This document shows, piece after piece, positions 10,701 through 18,457 of a stretch of 64,000 nucleotides of DNA (position 1 is the stretch's first letter; the number at the start of each line of letters is the position of its first letter). The DNA comes from Desulfuromonadaceae bacterium. Its GTDB lineage: Bacteria; Desulfobacterota; Desulfuromonadia; Geobacterales; Pseudopelobacteraceae. Below the pieces are notes generated by a model. That model saw only the letters and a program-made list of their open reading frames with translations, had not been told where the DNA came from and did no database searches. Both the position numbers and the translations under genes were made by a program. The DNA is taken from NCBI GenBank assembly GCA_028681335.1, contig JAQUIT010000015.1, positions 1 through 64,000 of the forward strand, read 5' to 3'.

Positions 10701-13700
10701 ATAATCTGTGTTCCGTTCAGCTTGACGATGCAACCAGCCTCCTTGGTGCCGGAGATGATCTGGGTGGCTTCCAAAGAGGGGCTCTTTGAAACGTCGATAG
10801 TGAAGACTGGTGGCTTGGTATCAAGGGTAATGGCCGGAGGCGGCGCGATGGCAGCCGAGTCGTTACCGGCGGCGTCGCGGGCGACAATAGTCAGGGTGTT
10901 GATGCCTTCGGCCAGAGGATAGCTGTAGCTCCAGGTGGTGGCGGAGCTGAGCGATACCCGGATAGTCCCGTTGATGACAACGGCCGTGTCGGCCGGTTTG
11001 GTGCCGGTCAACAGTTGGGTGGCGGTCTTGGTAAGCGGGGTTACTTCCGCCGCGGTGGGTGCTGCCGGGGCAATGGTGTCGAGCACGAAGGTGCCGGCTA
11101 TCTGATCGGCCATTATGTTTCCGGCCAGGTCTTTGGCCCCTTTGACGGTTACGCTGTAGCTGCCGTCGCCCAGGGCAGCGGTCATGGTAAAGCTGCCTCG
11201 CCAGGTCTTGGTGTTGATCCAGGAGCCGGTGATGCCGTAGTTGGCGCTGCCGAAGGTGACCAATGGCTGGACGCCGGTGTTCATTGATTCGTTAAAAGTA
11301 ATGGTAAAAGTTGCACTTCCTGTCTTGAGCTGACTGTTCGGGCTGATGACCAGACTCTGAACCGTAGGCGGTCCTCGATCCACGGTGAAGCTGAAAGATG
11401 CCGAACCTTTGTTGCCCAAGGCGTCAACCGGGTAAATGGTGACAGTGTAAACCCCTTCTGCAAGCGCGTCCGTGGGGGTGAAGATGATGGCATCGCCGGA
11501 AACGTTCCATGCGCCGGAGATAACACTGCCGGCTGCGTTCTTGACAACAGCGCCGACAAGTGAGGACGTCAGATCAGGCAGAGACGTGCCTCCACTGAGG
11601 GTGATTGATACGCTGCCCACCGAGCCGGTGATGGCGTTTACCGTCGGCGTGGAAGCGGAGATGGTTGGTGGTGAGGTATCGCGCACCACTGAGACCTGGG
11701 CACTAAGGCTTTGATTACCGGCTTCGTCTTTGGCAAACACGGTGATGGTGTTGCTGCCTTCACTCAGGGAGACGGTGCCACTCCAGGCGGTGTCGCCAAG
11801 GGGGGCCGAGAGCTTGTTGTTATTGACATAGACCCAGCTGTTGGCTTCCTTGACACCGCTCACTGTAATGGAGGTTTGGTTGGTGGGTGAATTCGGGGCG
11901 GTGATGCCCGGTTTCGCCGGAGCGGTTAGATCCAGAGTAAAGCTGGAACTGGTGACATCGCTCTGGTTTCCTGCACCATCAACGCTGTATGCGGTTACAG
12001 TGACAAGACCTTCGTGCAGGCCTGAAATGGTGGTGCTCCAGGTCGTGCCGGTCGGATAGGTGTAGGTGCCGGTCGTGGCGCCGACGCTGGCAACCACCAC
12101 ACGGGAGCTGTCGCTGCTCTTGGTTCCGCTGATGATTTTGCTGGTGGTATTGGTAGGTGAGGTAACCTGGTCGATGGCCGGTGCAACCGGGGCGGTCATG
12201 TCAACCGTGAACGAAACCGTTGCTGTCGCCTGGTTGCCAAATGAGTCCATGGGGGTGAGGGTGGCGGTATAGCCTCCCTCGTTCATCGCCATATCGGCAG
12301 TGAAGGTCGCCGTGCCTGTCGTCCCGCTGCCGCTGGTAGCCCAACTGCCGGTGACATCCAAGTTGGAACTTGTCTTGACCGTGGCGGATGCGATGGTAGC
12401 CGGCAAATCCAGCACCGAGAAGGCATCCTGCAGGTTAATGGTGATCGTTGCGACAGGTGTGTTCAGGATCCCGCCGGCAATCGGGGTAGACGAGACGACT
12501 GAAGGAGCCGACTGATCCAGGGCGATGCTTACCGTAGCCGGCTGGCTGTGGTAACCATCCGCATCCTTGGAAGTGATGTTGAGGTTGTTCATGCCTGGGC
12601 TGAGAGTGTACTGGCCGGACCAGGTGGTGGCGGCCCAGGCTGCTTCATCGGACTGAGGGGCGATTTCAACACCTGTGCTGCCGCTGCTGATAACGACGCT
12701 GGTGTTGGCCGGTTTAGTGCCTGAGAGAGTGATAGTGGCGGTATTGACCGGGGTAACGACCGGGTCAACCACCGGTACATCGATGGAGATGTTGCGGTAC
12801 TGCTCCATTATTTCTGTGGCCGACAGAGCGCGGTTGTAGATGCGGACGTCGTCAAGGAGACCCAGATATGCCTGACCCACATCGAATGAGCCACCAACTG
12901 AATCTTGCTCTTGCCCTAATGTCAGACTGCCTCCCGCACCGAGAGTATGACCAACATTAAGATTTCCTGCATATGAAAGAGTCCCATCTCGATAAACGGC
13001 CAATTGCCCATCAGTGCTGCGCCACGTAAAGGCAAGATGGTGCCAGACACCATCGTTTAGTATTATGCCAGTTGTCACATAGGAACCACCTATATATATC
13101 TGTATATTTCTTTGATCATAAACAATTAATTCATTATCACTTCCTGGAAATGCATAGGAAAAAAATGTCCCGAATTTTGTGCTGTCATTAGAATTTAACC
13201 ACAATGATACTGTTGTTTCTTTCTCTGGAAAGGCCTGAAATGGATTGATAATGCTATAGCTTAAGTTGCCATTAAAACTTCCTGAAGAAGTACCAATTTT
13301 TGCATCGGTACTAAATGTAACTCCATTATTCGGTGTGCTATCGTTCCCAAGCACCGACGAATCCTTCCAATCCCCATCCATCTTCCACCAACCCACCAGG
13401 CCGGGCAGATTGATGTTTATTGCAAGGGAACCCCAGAGGGAAGTTAGGCCAACCTTGTCTGTGGAACGATACTTAAGATAGTGCTTGCCGTCCGCATCCA
13501 TTACAAAGGGCGCGCTGTAGGTCTGCCAGGAGTCGCCGCCATCGAATGAATATTCGATCGTAGCAATACCGGAGCCGTTGTCGCCATCGTTGGCGGTCAG
13601 GGTAACGGTGACCGGGGTGGAGTACCAACCGGCGCTGTCTTTGGTGCCGGCAAGGGAGGCTTTTGTAACCGGCTTGTCGATGTCGTGGGTGGTAAATACG

Positions 13701-15190
13701 ATCTGTTGCTGTTGCTTGATACCCACAAGATCTGTTGCCTGGATGGTGACGGTGTAGGTGTCGGATGCAAATGCAGACCCGGGTGTAAAGATTATTGTTT
13801 TAGGAGCAACCGTGATCCATGTGCCGCTGATGGTCTGTCCGGCGCTGTTCTTGACGGTGGCATCGACAGTGCTAGCGGTCAGGTCAATGCCGGCATTGGC
13901 ATCGTTCAGGTTGATGGATACGGCGTTGACGGCTTTGGCGGTGCTGCTGTTATTGGCCGGGCTAGAGCTTTCGATGACCGGCGCTATGTTGTCAAAGAAT
14001 ACCGTCTTGCTAACGGTCGTGCTTTGCAGAAGCTGCGCTTCATCAAGAGCGGTAATGTTGAGCAGATTGATGCCCGGCTGCAAGGTTCCATAGCTGCCAG
14101 ACCAGGATGTGGTAGAATCGGCTGCGGCGATCTTCTTGTTGTTTGCCCAGATGGAGGTGTTGGCGGGTTTTGTTCCGGAAAGGGCTATACTGTTGGCACC
14201 CGCATAGGCCGGTACATTGTTGAGTACTGGTACCGCAGGAGCGTTCGGATCGCCGCTGATTCCGGCTGCGTATCGCTGGGCAATTTCGTCAGCGGATAAG
14301 GCGCGTTTGTAGATGGCGACTTCGTCGATGAGGCCGTTGAAAAACGATTGCCTTGCCATTCCTCCATTATCCCACCAACTTCCAATTGACGGATTAGCAG
14401 CATGATAACCAACATTTGAACCAGATTTGCCAATAATCGATTTCAGTTGACCATCCAGATATACTCTTGATTCTGAATTAGTCATTGTCCATGCTAGGTG
14501 ATGCCATGTATTCGATATATTTGAGTCCAATACAATTTTTTCAGCTCCTAAATAACCAGCACCGGAAAGATTTGATCCGTTTTTGTCCGCTCTGATATAA
14601 ATATTTGTTGAGTCAATACCTATGAAAAAATCATTGCCTGAAACTTGTGTCGAATCTGATAATATCGTACTAGCTTCTGATCCACTATATTTGACCCATG
14701 CTTCAATGGTGCAAGTAGCTAAATCAGGGAGGCTGTTACTTGTTGAAATATAATGATTGCTACCATTAAAGCTCCCAGATTTTGTTCCAAATTTATAATC
14801 AGTACTAAACGAAACACCATTGTTGGCTACACCATGGTTCCCATTCCCTGACGAATCCGTCCAGTCCCCGTCCATGTGCCACAACCCCACCAAGTCAGAA
14901 TCGCCAAGATTTTCCGACTGTCGTCCCACCGTTGCAGGTAGGGATTCATAGACACCGCCAAAAGTACTTGTCGGCATGGCCACACTGACCGGTTTGCTGC
15001 TCATCTCCCCTAACATGCCAGTTGGAATAGCTACACTAACCGGCATGCTGTTCATCTCACCAACTATGCCCGTAGGGATGGTGACACTGACCGGCCAGGA
15101 CACGGTATCGGCCAACGGTTCAGACGGTCCATGAGAGATGATTATCAGAGAAATCAAGCTATAGAGAACGACGCGCAGCATCGGGTTCAT
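4760..15190 (-). CDS. Giant modular exoprotein with two LamG domains and many Ig-like/fibronectin III-like repeats
   Basis: A 3476-residue secreted protein. A signal peptide occupies about residues 1-27. Residues 32-83 hold three tandem 17-18 residue repeats of the pattern PVSVxIPTG. LamG (concanavalin A-like) domains lie at about 100-310 and 593-800, each opening with GDW.DSS and closing with I.EVAIYKRALSADEI-type helices. The stretch 310-590 and the long stretch 800-1540 are bacterial Ig-like modules, repeatedly opening with phrases such as GTKPANTS. Fibronectin III-like modules begin near 1540 and 1747, and further Ig and fibronectin modules follow. CARDB-like and carboxypeptidase-regulatory-like segments occupy about 2950-3230. 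The tail (3350-3476) is Cys/Gly/Pro-rich with no sorting motif visible. AAGGTGA precedes the ATG by a proper spacing. A surface adhesin or matrix role is inferred. Confidence 0.88.
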   Translation of the reverse strand: MNPMLRVVLYSLISLIIISHGPSEPLADTVSWPVSVTIPTGIVGEMNSMPVSVAIPTGMLGEMSSKPVSVAMPTSTFGGVYESLPATVGRQSENLGDSDLVGLWHMDGDWTDSSGNGNHGVANNGVSFSTDYKFGTKSGSFNGSNHYISTSNSLPDLATCTIEAWVKYSGSEASTILSDSTQVSGNDFFIGIDSTNIYIRADKNGSNLSGAGYLGAEKIVLDSNISNTWHHLAWTMTNSESRVYLDGQLKSIIGKSGSNVGYHAANPSIGSWWDNGGMARQSFFNGLIDEVAIYKRALSADEIAQRYAAGISGDPNAPAVPVLNNVPAYAGANSIALSGTKPANTSIWANNKKIAAADSTTSWSGSYGTLQPGINLLNITALDEAQLLQSTTVSKTVFFDNIAPVIESSSPANNSSTAKAVNAVSINLNDANAGIDLTASTVDATVKNSAGQTISGTWITVAPKTIIFTPGSAFASDTYTVTIQATDLVGIKQQQQIVFTTHDIDKPVTKASLAGTKDSAGWYSTPVTVTLTANDGDNGSGIATIEYSFDGGDSWQTYSAPFVMDADGKHYLKYRSTDKVGLTSLWGSLAININLPGLVGWWKMDGDWKDSSVLGNDSTPNNGVTFSTDAKIGTSSGSFNGNLSYSIINPFQAFPEKETTVSLWLNSNDSTKFGTFFSYAFPGSDNELIVYDQRNIQIYIGGSYVTTGIILNDGVWHHLAFTWRSTDGQLAVYRDGTLSYAGNLNVGHTLGAGGSLTLGQEQDSVGGSFDVGQAYLGLLDDVRIYNRALSATEIMEQYRNISIDVPVVDPVVTPVNTATITLSGTKPANTSVVISSGSTGVEIAPQSDEAAWAATTWSGQYTLSPGMNNLNITSKDADGYHSQPATVSIALDQSAPSVVSSTPIAGGILNTPVATITINLQDAFSVLDLPATIASATVKTSSNLDVTGSWATSGSGTTGTATFTADMAMNEGGYTATLTPMDSFGNQATATVSFTVDMTAPVAPAIDQVTSPTNTTSKIISGTKSSDSSRVVVASVGATTGTYTYPTGTTWSTTISGLHEGLVTVTAYSVDGAGNQSDVTSSSFTLDLTAPAKPGITAPNSPTNQTSITVSGVKEANSWVYVNNNKLSAPLGDTAWSGTVSLSEGSNTITVFAKDEAGNQSLSAQVSVVRDTSPPTISASTPTVNAITGSVGSVSITLSGGTSLPDLTSSLVGAVVKNAAGSVISGAWNVSGDAIIFTPTDALAEGVYTVTIYPVDALGNKGSASFSFTVDRGPPTVQSLVISPNSQLKTGSATFTITFNESMNTGVQPLVTFGSANYGITGSWINTKTWRGSFTMTAALGDGSYSVTVKGAKDLAGNIMADQIAGTFVLDTIAPAAPTAAEVTPLTKTATQLLTGTKPADTAVVINGTIRVSLSSATTWSYSYPLAEGINTLTIVARDAAGNDSAAIAPPPAITLDTKPPVFTIDVSKSPSLEATQIISGTKEAGCIVKLNGTQIIDAADQNATWSTTLTLVDGISNRFIFTVNDAIGNITTKTLDILYDSVPPTALGAGVLVADGSGKGTEVTLTWPAYPEPAALAYYRVYQASATFSSVSGLTQIATVNKGTKSYKVTGLTQGTTYWFAAVPVSTSGNSDPAVTSVSAVPSDTLPPEEATGLSAVAGYSATDGNTVTMFWTPSVNSTGDLTDQILYMDAGQGYEVGTPVGKTAATYIKKGLTDATLYKFKITSKDTLGHESSGSVVQAVTRLANPTGLATVPGNAKTTLTWSPVSSPYVKFYNIYRLKSDSAQSDVTSMSLVKSQTTTSFTDTGLTNDSTYQYAVTVLNTSGAERTGIQSVAAVPRGDTTPPVIGGLSLTVNKVITAPFAISATATDAESALDRMELYLDDVKVATVTGGTLSFNWNVADTSDGNHTVRIAAYDAPGNKTESSIPVVVSLAAPPAPVITTTFSGPINQTSTTITGTTQAGATISLRVNGVVVTQQVATTTNFTFTNVALVEGDNYISAKASNRGGESIYTADVKATVVTTAPSAPVGLSVKQLSGGSIQFSWQAGTSGAPIGYNLYEVPATVTSLSDAGVKKTNSALIAYLLKEYIPADDTSRSYVVTAVDGAGNESAISTVVAIASDRLAPAATVAFTGSAGIAPADNTYGPGALNISLTVSEALGETPFLSLEPQSGSPLVVSLRKVDDTHYDGNLTIDAISPHGSTIWKFSAKDLVSNRVNSQGSGPILDVKGPVAAVTAPVTLLKTTAGPVAVSIKLDEATTITPVIVLASPDGTTTPITALTTSDNILWSGSLDPSALGEGTGRFNLTDARDRFNNRGTSVNSGATIILYKTTPPAPSVPMGLTAKAFKGGKVTLAWKPVTDAQGYELYRQGAGDSTPVPVASLTGSNGLTYSDTTPADGSYAYTISSIGLLAAESSQSDPVSVVTDATAPPVTGSPTLSMTGNGVKAEWQAGAGETAAYYRLYRSSGQIINISGLTPVATVKELTAFDPSPDATKRFYSITSMDLLGNESDPSASQEITFPVMPVRNLVLTRVDNGSPALSWEAGEANLQGFHIYRNGSRITTTPTLSTAFSDGYFSGGSVTYGISAVNSLGSESQVREATLPEITLGLKDGTVLRRGVLESMVLTASLPSGAVGSLDLDSVTVKIGTLPESKENGPFTIPTDSVLEITKVAASEAMAPPQTAVVATAVMTPSAGVTIKITKSLLAGIIAAGAPLEIFNEPLIRGALASVQIKVANNGSARSEFVTSENGGPSSQVRVLLKDQDGNVLAQGRMNQRAGTAVVDSGAYATARLEPGESFLTDPITFSVPSNAPYKVVLEAVIDNSWYHYKQDDQVMAPGFKAAIDGTIADVSYTTRAATDKTVYKQGESVAITGSATSTTDGNLMANVPVKIGISVKGFDRFATVNTDSTGAFSYTFTPGSNEAGSYSVWAIHPDLSDRTVQAQFSIIGLQVSPLQANIRLLKGQSYNIPVILTNLGGSPLNGLAFTSNNSSGVTATLVNGGSSVLNAGEKRTVTFRVGADPSAPESGFASLDISTLEGLTSRVDASVTTITAIPVITTSPSYIDTGIMRGNQSVVSFTIANTGANTLTNPRIEGPSLSWLALTVDKNIGDIPAGQSRTIGIQIKPGETMAQGVYDDRIVIYADNHIPYTYNIQVTVTSSAVGNVQFSVLDELMKQVGGANLAIQNQSLPELYYTRKTAADGTVALFDLPEGRYSYNVSAAGHKAYGGTFIIVPGITSNVPVALEVTLVTVEWSVTPVIINDSYQITVSQTFETNVPTAVIVTEPPAITLPALEVGQVFNGEFTITNYGLVAADYSGISFPSSFDDYDMEVLATFPSKIGAGQKIVVPYRITRRIQTASTSISEEVPSYGGSCSGSQTITTSFTQIICPGALNERKVTRTSTHTITWNSCPAAAGSIGGGGQPPAPVYGGSTGGTGISQGAGGAVPSASGGSVTALPDDDENCIYPRRPNEPPQCPIN

Positions 15191-15308
15191 AGTTCACCTT
15201 GGTACGATTGATAATCGTTATTTTCAATTTTCCATTAATTAACACTTATCAGAAGGCGAGGTGTCTTTCTCCTCCTCTGATAACTGGAGCCGGGAGGGGT
15301 TGTCACCC

Positions 15309-16706
15309 CTACAGCACCGCCGGGACTTCCTTGCCGCTTGCGGTAATGTATGTAACCGTAGATCGTCCGCCCAGATTCGCTGCCACCCGCACAAACTCTA
15401 CCTTCTCTCCTGCGGCATAGATCGGCCCTGCACCATTCAGAGCTGCAACCTGAAAGGTCACCGAAGACGTAATCAGAGAGGGATAAGCCGTGGCAATGGA
15501 AAGGCTGACCGTGGCACTGGACGACGTATCGGTACCGCTCAAAGTTCCTGATACGCTGGTAGTACTACCGACAGAAGGCGACGCCTTAACTGTAACCGTT
15601 TGCCCCGTGGGGATATTGGCTCCGGTAACAACAACGGTGATCGGATTTTGGGTGTTGAAAGGAAGCATGACGTCCGGTGAGCCGTATGCACCTTTGGGGA
15701 CTGACGGGACATCCTGCCCGCCGATCGAAGAAATTGTCAGGCTCGGCATATTGGGTGGCGCCACGGCGTAGGGATATCCCAAGGACATGGGTGGAGTGGT
15801 AGATGTAGTTCGAAGTACGTTGGAGGCTTCAAAACGGATGCGTCCGGCGCCTCCTCCACCACCATTACCATAACTACCATAGCTGGAAGCACCTGCTCCT
15901 CCTGCTGCTGTAATTGTCCCATTGCCAGAGAGGGTATTGGCTATTAGACGAATACTACCACCACTGCCGCCACCGCCCCCCCCGCCGTACCCGCTGCTAT
16001 ACTCGCCAACAGCCCCTGTGCCTGCATTAGCAGTAATTGCACCGCCAACGGTGATTGTCCCTGACGAAGCGATTAGGATTGAGCCGCCGCCGCCGCCGCT
16101 ACCACCAACGTAAGTGGACGTCCCGCCACCGCCACCGCCACCTGAACCGCCGATTAATGGAATTAACCGCTCATTGCCGTAGATGACACCAGGACTGCCA
16201 ATATTGCTGGTATAACTATATAACCCTTGTCCACCGGAGGTACCAAACCCCCCACCGTCGCCGCCGCCTCCACCTATAGTAGAATCTGATCTCGCCCCAC
16301 CACCACTCCCACCACCAGGCCCTTCACCACGCTTACCAACTTGCTTTACCACGCCGCCTTGGCCTCCGTCGAAGCCGCCAGGGCCACCGACGCCGGGGAT
16401 GAGATAATTACCAGTTGAGGCATTGACGCTTATAGCGCCATTAATAGCCACATCCCCCGTGGCCAGGATCGTAACCGGCGTATTCTGGCTGTTTTTCTTG
16501 TAGGTAACCGTCACCCCGGTCGGGATGGTAACCGTAGTGTAATTGAAAACCCCGCCTTCAGGGATCTGAACCGCCACGCTTGCTGTGGGTTCAAAAGGTC
16601 CATCCGCACCGGTACTGCCACTTTCAAACGCTGCCTGGGCCAAACAGGGCACAATCAGCAACAGAGCTATGAAACAGAACAACCGCATAACGTTAACCAC
16701 TTTCAT
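15309..16706 (-). CDS. Glycine-rich secreted protein, first gene of the riboswitch-controlled operon
   Basis: A 465-residue protein with a clear signal peptide (about 1-25, ending CLAQA). Residues 40-80 carry VTIPTGVTVTYKKNS, close to the PVSVxIPTG repeats of the giant neighbour. Residues about 100-300 are glycine-rich (runs such as GGGGGDGGGFG and GGSGGGGGS), a composition often seen in beta-helical or surface-layer-associated exoproteins. The final ~150 residues are a beta-rich domain with ITVVVTGANIPTGQTVTV. AAGGAGGT 5 bases before the ATG is a near-perfect ribosome site. It is 118 bp upstream of the giant gene on the same strand and about 255 bp downstream of the riboswitch terminator. 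A short AGGGGT/ACCCCT hairpin overlaps the stop codon without a U tract. Molecular function is unknown. Confidence 0.82.
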   Translation of the reverse strand: MKVVNVMRLFCFIALLLIVPCLAQAAFESGSTGADGPFEPTASVAVQIPEGGVFNYTTVTIPTGVTVTYKKNSQNTPVTILATGDVAINGAISVNASTGNYLIPGVGGPGGFDGGQGGVVKQVGKRGEGPGGGSGGGARSDSTIGGGGGDGGGFGTSGGQGLYSYTSNIGSPGVIYGNERLIPLIGGSGGGGGGGTSTYVGGSGGGGGSILIASSGTITVGGAITANAGTGAVGEYSSGYGGGGGGGSGGSIRLIANTLSGNGTITAAGGAGASSYGSYGNGGGGGAGRIRFEASNVLRTTSTTPPMSLGYPYAVAPPNMPSLTISSIGGQDVPSVPKGAYGSPDVMLPFNTQNPITVVVTGANIPTGQTVTVKASPSVGSTTSVSGTLSGTDTSSSATVSLSIATAYPSLITSSVTFQVAALNGAGPIYAAGEKVEFVRVAANLGGRSTVTYITASGKEVPAVL

Positions 16707-16790
16707 TCACAACCTCCTTGATATTTTTACGGAGAACTTGACACTAAACATCGCAACTATAAAAGAATGATCCTAAAAACGGCATTTGAA

Positions 16791-16926
16791 CCGCCGAACA
16801 CGCCGATGAACGCAGATAAAAACAAGCTTCAGACTAAATAAACGACTAACCTTTTTGGTTAAACCAGGATTTGTTCTAAGTCTTTGATTTATCGGCGTGT
16901 ATCGGCGTTCATCGGCGTTCATCGGC
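16791..16926. repeat. CGCCGATGAACGC inverted repeat in the leader of the secreted-protein operon
   Basis: The left arm at 16801-16813 reads CGCCGATGAACGC and the right arm at 16905-16917 reads GCGTTCATCGGCG. The right side contains ATCGGCG three times in tandem variants (16890-16926). The arms could pair as a long stem in the mRNA leader. The sequence resembles REP-like intergenic repeats common in environmental Proteobacteria. It lies between the riboswitch terminator and the first gene. Confidence 0.6.
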
Positions 16927-16960
16927 TGTTAACTGTTTTTTTAGAATGATTCGTCTTGAC

Positions 16961-16995
16961 AAAAAAAGCCCACTCTTGATTCGCAAGGCGGGCTT
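16961..16995 (-). terminator. Intrinsic terminator forming the riboswitch expression platform
   Basis: Read on the minus strand, AAGCCCGC pairs with GUGGGCUU (8 bp with one G-U) around a loop of about 13 nt and is followed directly by seven U residues. It lies just after the GEMM aptamer and before the first gene of the operon, as expected for transcriptional control by a riboswitch. Confidence 0.8.
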
Positions 16996-17100
16996 AGTCA
17001 TAAATGACAACTGCGTCATTTCGGCGGCCCCTCTATCCGAAATTTGTTGGACAGGTAGCTTTGCGTCACCAGGTCACCCCAGCTTTGCCTTTTCGATGAG
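16996..17100 (-). promoter_or_regulatory. GEMM-I cyclic-di-GMP (or cGAMP) riboswitch aptamer
   Basis: Minus-strand RNA contains GGCAAA (17084-17089), a short stem CUGGG/CCUGG capped by the GNRA tetraloop GUGA, then GACGCAAAGCUACC (from 17067), the P2 stem CUGUCC/GGAUAG, and GGGGCCGCCGAAAUG (17031 downward). These are the conserved GEMM-I elements in the right order; the last aligns with GGGGUUACCGAUGG of the Vibrio Vc2 aptamer. By my alignment the base equivalent to Vc2 G20 is G, favouring c-di-GMP over 3',3'-cGAMP, but this depends on a hand alignment. The regulated genes would be the glycine-rich protein and those behind it. Confidence 0.82.
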
Positions 17101-18457
17101 TTTTATTTTATTTGCCAAATAACATATTTAAATTCAAATATCAATATATTTTATGTTTGATATCTTAATTAGAATTGTTATTAGTTTACTACTCTAAGCA
17201 ACTGGATTAATTAGGGGAGAGATTACTTGGAAGACATAGTAGGAGAGCTATTCAAGACGACTACTTTTTTAAATCAACATGAAAAATCGAAGAGAAAACT
17301 TGTGCTATTCCGGCAATTAATTTGTCAAGAAATTCACTATTGCAAATAGACGAAACCGCCGCAATGAAAAGGCAATAATCCTTTAACAAATTACGAATTA
17401 CGCTCCGTCAAATTCAATACTCACCGAAGGAAGGCTTTTATTCAGAGTTTTTTTGAAAATATCAGACCATCAGGAGCATCTAAAAGGGCTAAGTTGGAGA
17501 CCCCAACACGAGTGGTAAAAATGACAGTTCGAGATTAGCAAGCTTGCGTCTGGTCATACTGACCAGTAAGAATTTTTCTCTCTAAATTAAGTAATTAATG
17601 GCAGTACCTCCTTAAAGTAACAAACCCTGTCCCAATAAGGGTTTGCACTTGTTTTTAAAAACTCTCAAGACGTTTAATAATTAATAGTAACACCCTTTAT
17701 AACTTCATTACTTACTAAATCAAAAAAAACATCTCGCTATTTTCGAGTATATTTCGCGCAGGCACCCATAAAACATCAAAAACCGACAAAATCACGCTTA
17801 ATGCCTTTTGCCTGTCTCGCCCCATAGCCCGACCTTTCCTTTACACGCTTAAGCACACACAGAAGACAATGGGTGCCTTTACACGCACTTCACCACACAA
17901 GGCATGGCCGAACAAATCACTTTTTTCATGTTTATACAATAACTGGGCTACTACTCCGTGCAGATTTGTTACACAACGGTAAGCCTGAATTCTTTCTGAG
18001 CTGACCCATTTGAATATCTGGCAGAACTAAAGATCTTACTACCGAATGCTTCACTGACACACATGTGACTTTGTGGAAAAATCCCATCCTCAACAATAAA
18101 TTTTTTTATAAGATCACCAGACATTTCCAGAAAAACCTCTTGTATTATTTCGCCGGCCATAGGGATGAATTCTCGTCATTAATACCAGCCAAAAACTCAC
18201 TGCATTTTATCAAGTTCCACCAGACGAATGAGCTTCTTTGATCAGCAAATAAAATAATTAAGATAACCGCATCTTATGCTTTAATTTCGACTCAATTTTT
18301 AAGATCATTTTAGCTGAAATCACATACTGATTACGGCTTCGTTTTCACTTGTTTTCTCCATGTTACTTTTTGGCGTTTCAATTGTTCCGTTTTGGTGCAA
18401 TTAAAGTTGAGAAGAATGTCCCGTCAAGCATCAACAACAGATCTGGTTGGAAATTGC
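17101..18457. other. AT-rich stretch nearly devoid of genes
   Basis: Between the riboswitch and hsdR I see no gene of normal size. It holds a weak 40-codon reading frame (17227-17349), a 7-bp palindrome CTGGTCA-TAC-TGACCAG (17550-17566), a hairpin CAAACCCT/AGGGTTTG (17621-17645), and 9-bp inverted arms GGCACCCAT (17761-17769) and ATGGGTGCC (17869-17877) that could bound a small MITE-like or remnant element. A 63-codon minus-strand frame at 17969-18160 lacks a ribosome site. The promoter for the riboswitch RNA should lie just right of 17100. Confidence 0.5.
17227..17349 (+). CDS. Possible 40-residue small protein or gene remnant
   Basis: A TTG-initiated frame of 41 codons in the gene-poor stretch. 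GGGGAGA lies 6 bases upstream, a good ribosome-site spacing. The product has a protein-like composition (begins EDIVGELFKTTTFLNQHEK, then basic and cysteine-containing). No family is recognised. It could be the truncated start of a lost gene or chance. Confidence 0.25.
   Translation: MEDIVGELFKTTTFLNQHEKSKRKLVLFRQLICQEIHYCK

Noticed and set aside
17969..18160. 63-codon minus-strand gene in the AT-rich stretch
   Set aside because: No ribosome site and no family resemblance; not supported beyond an open frame.
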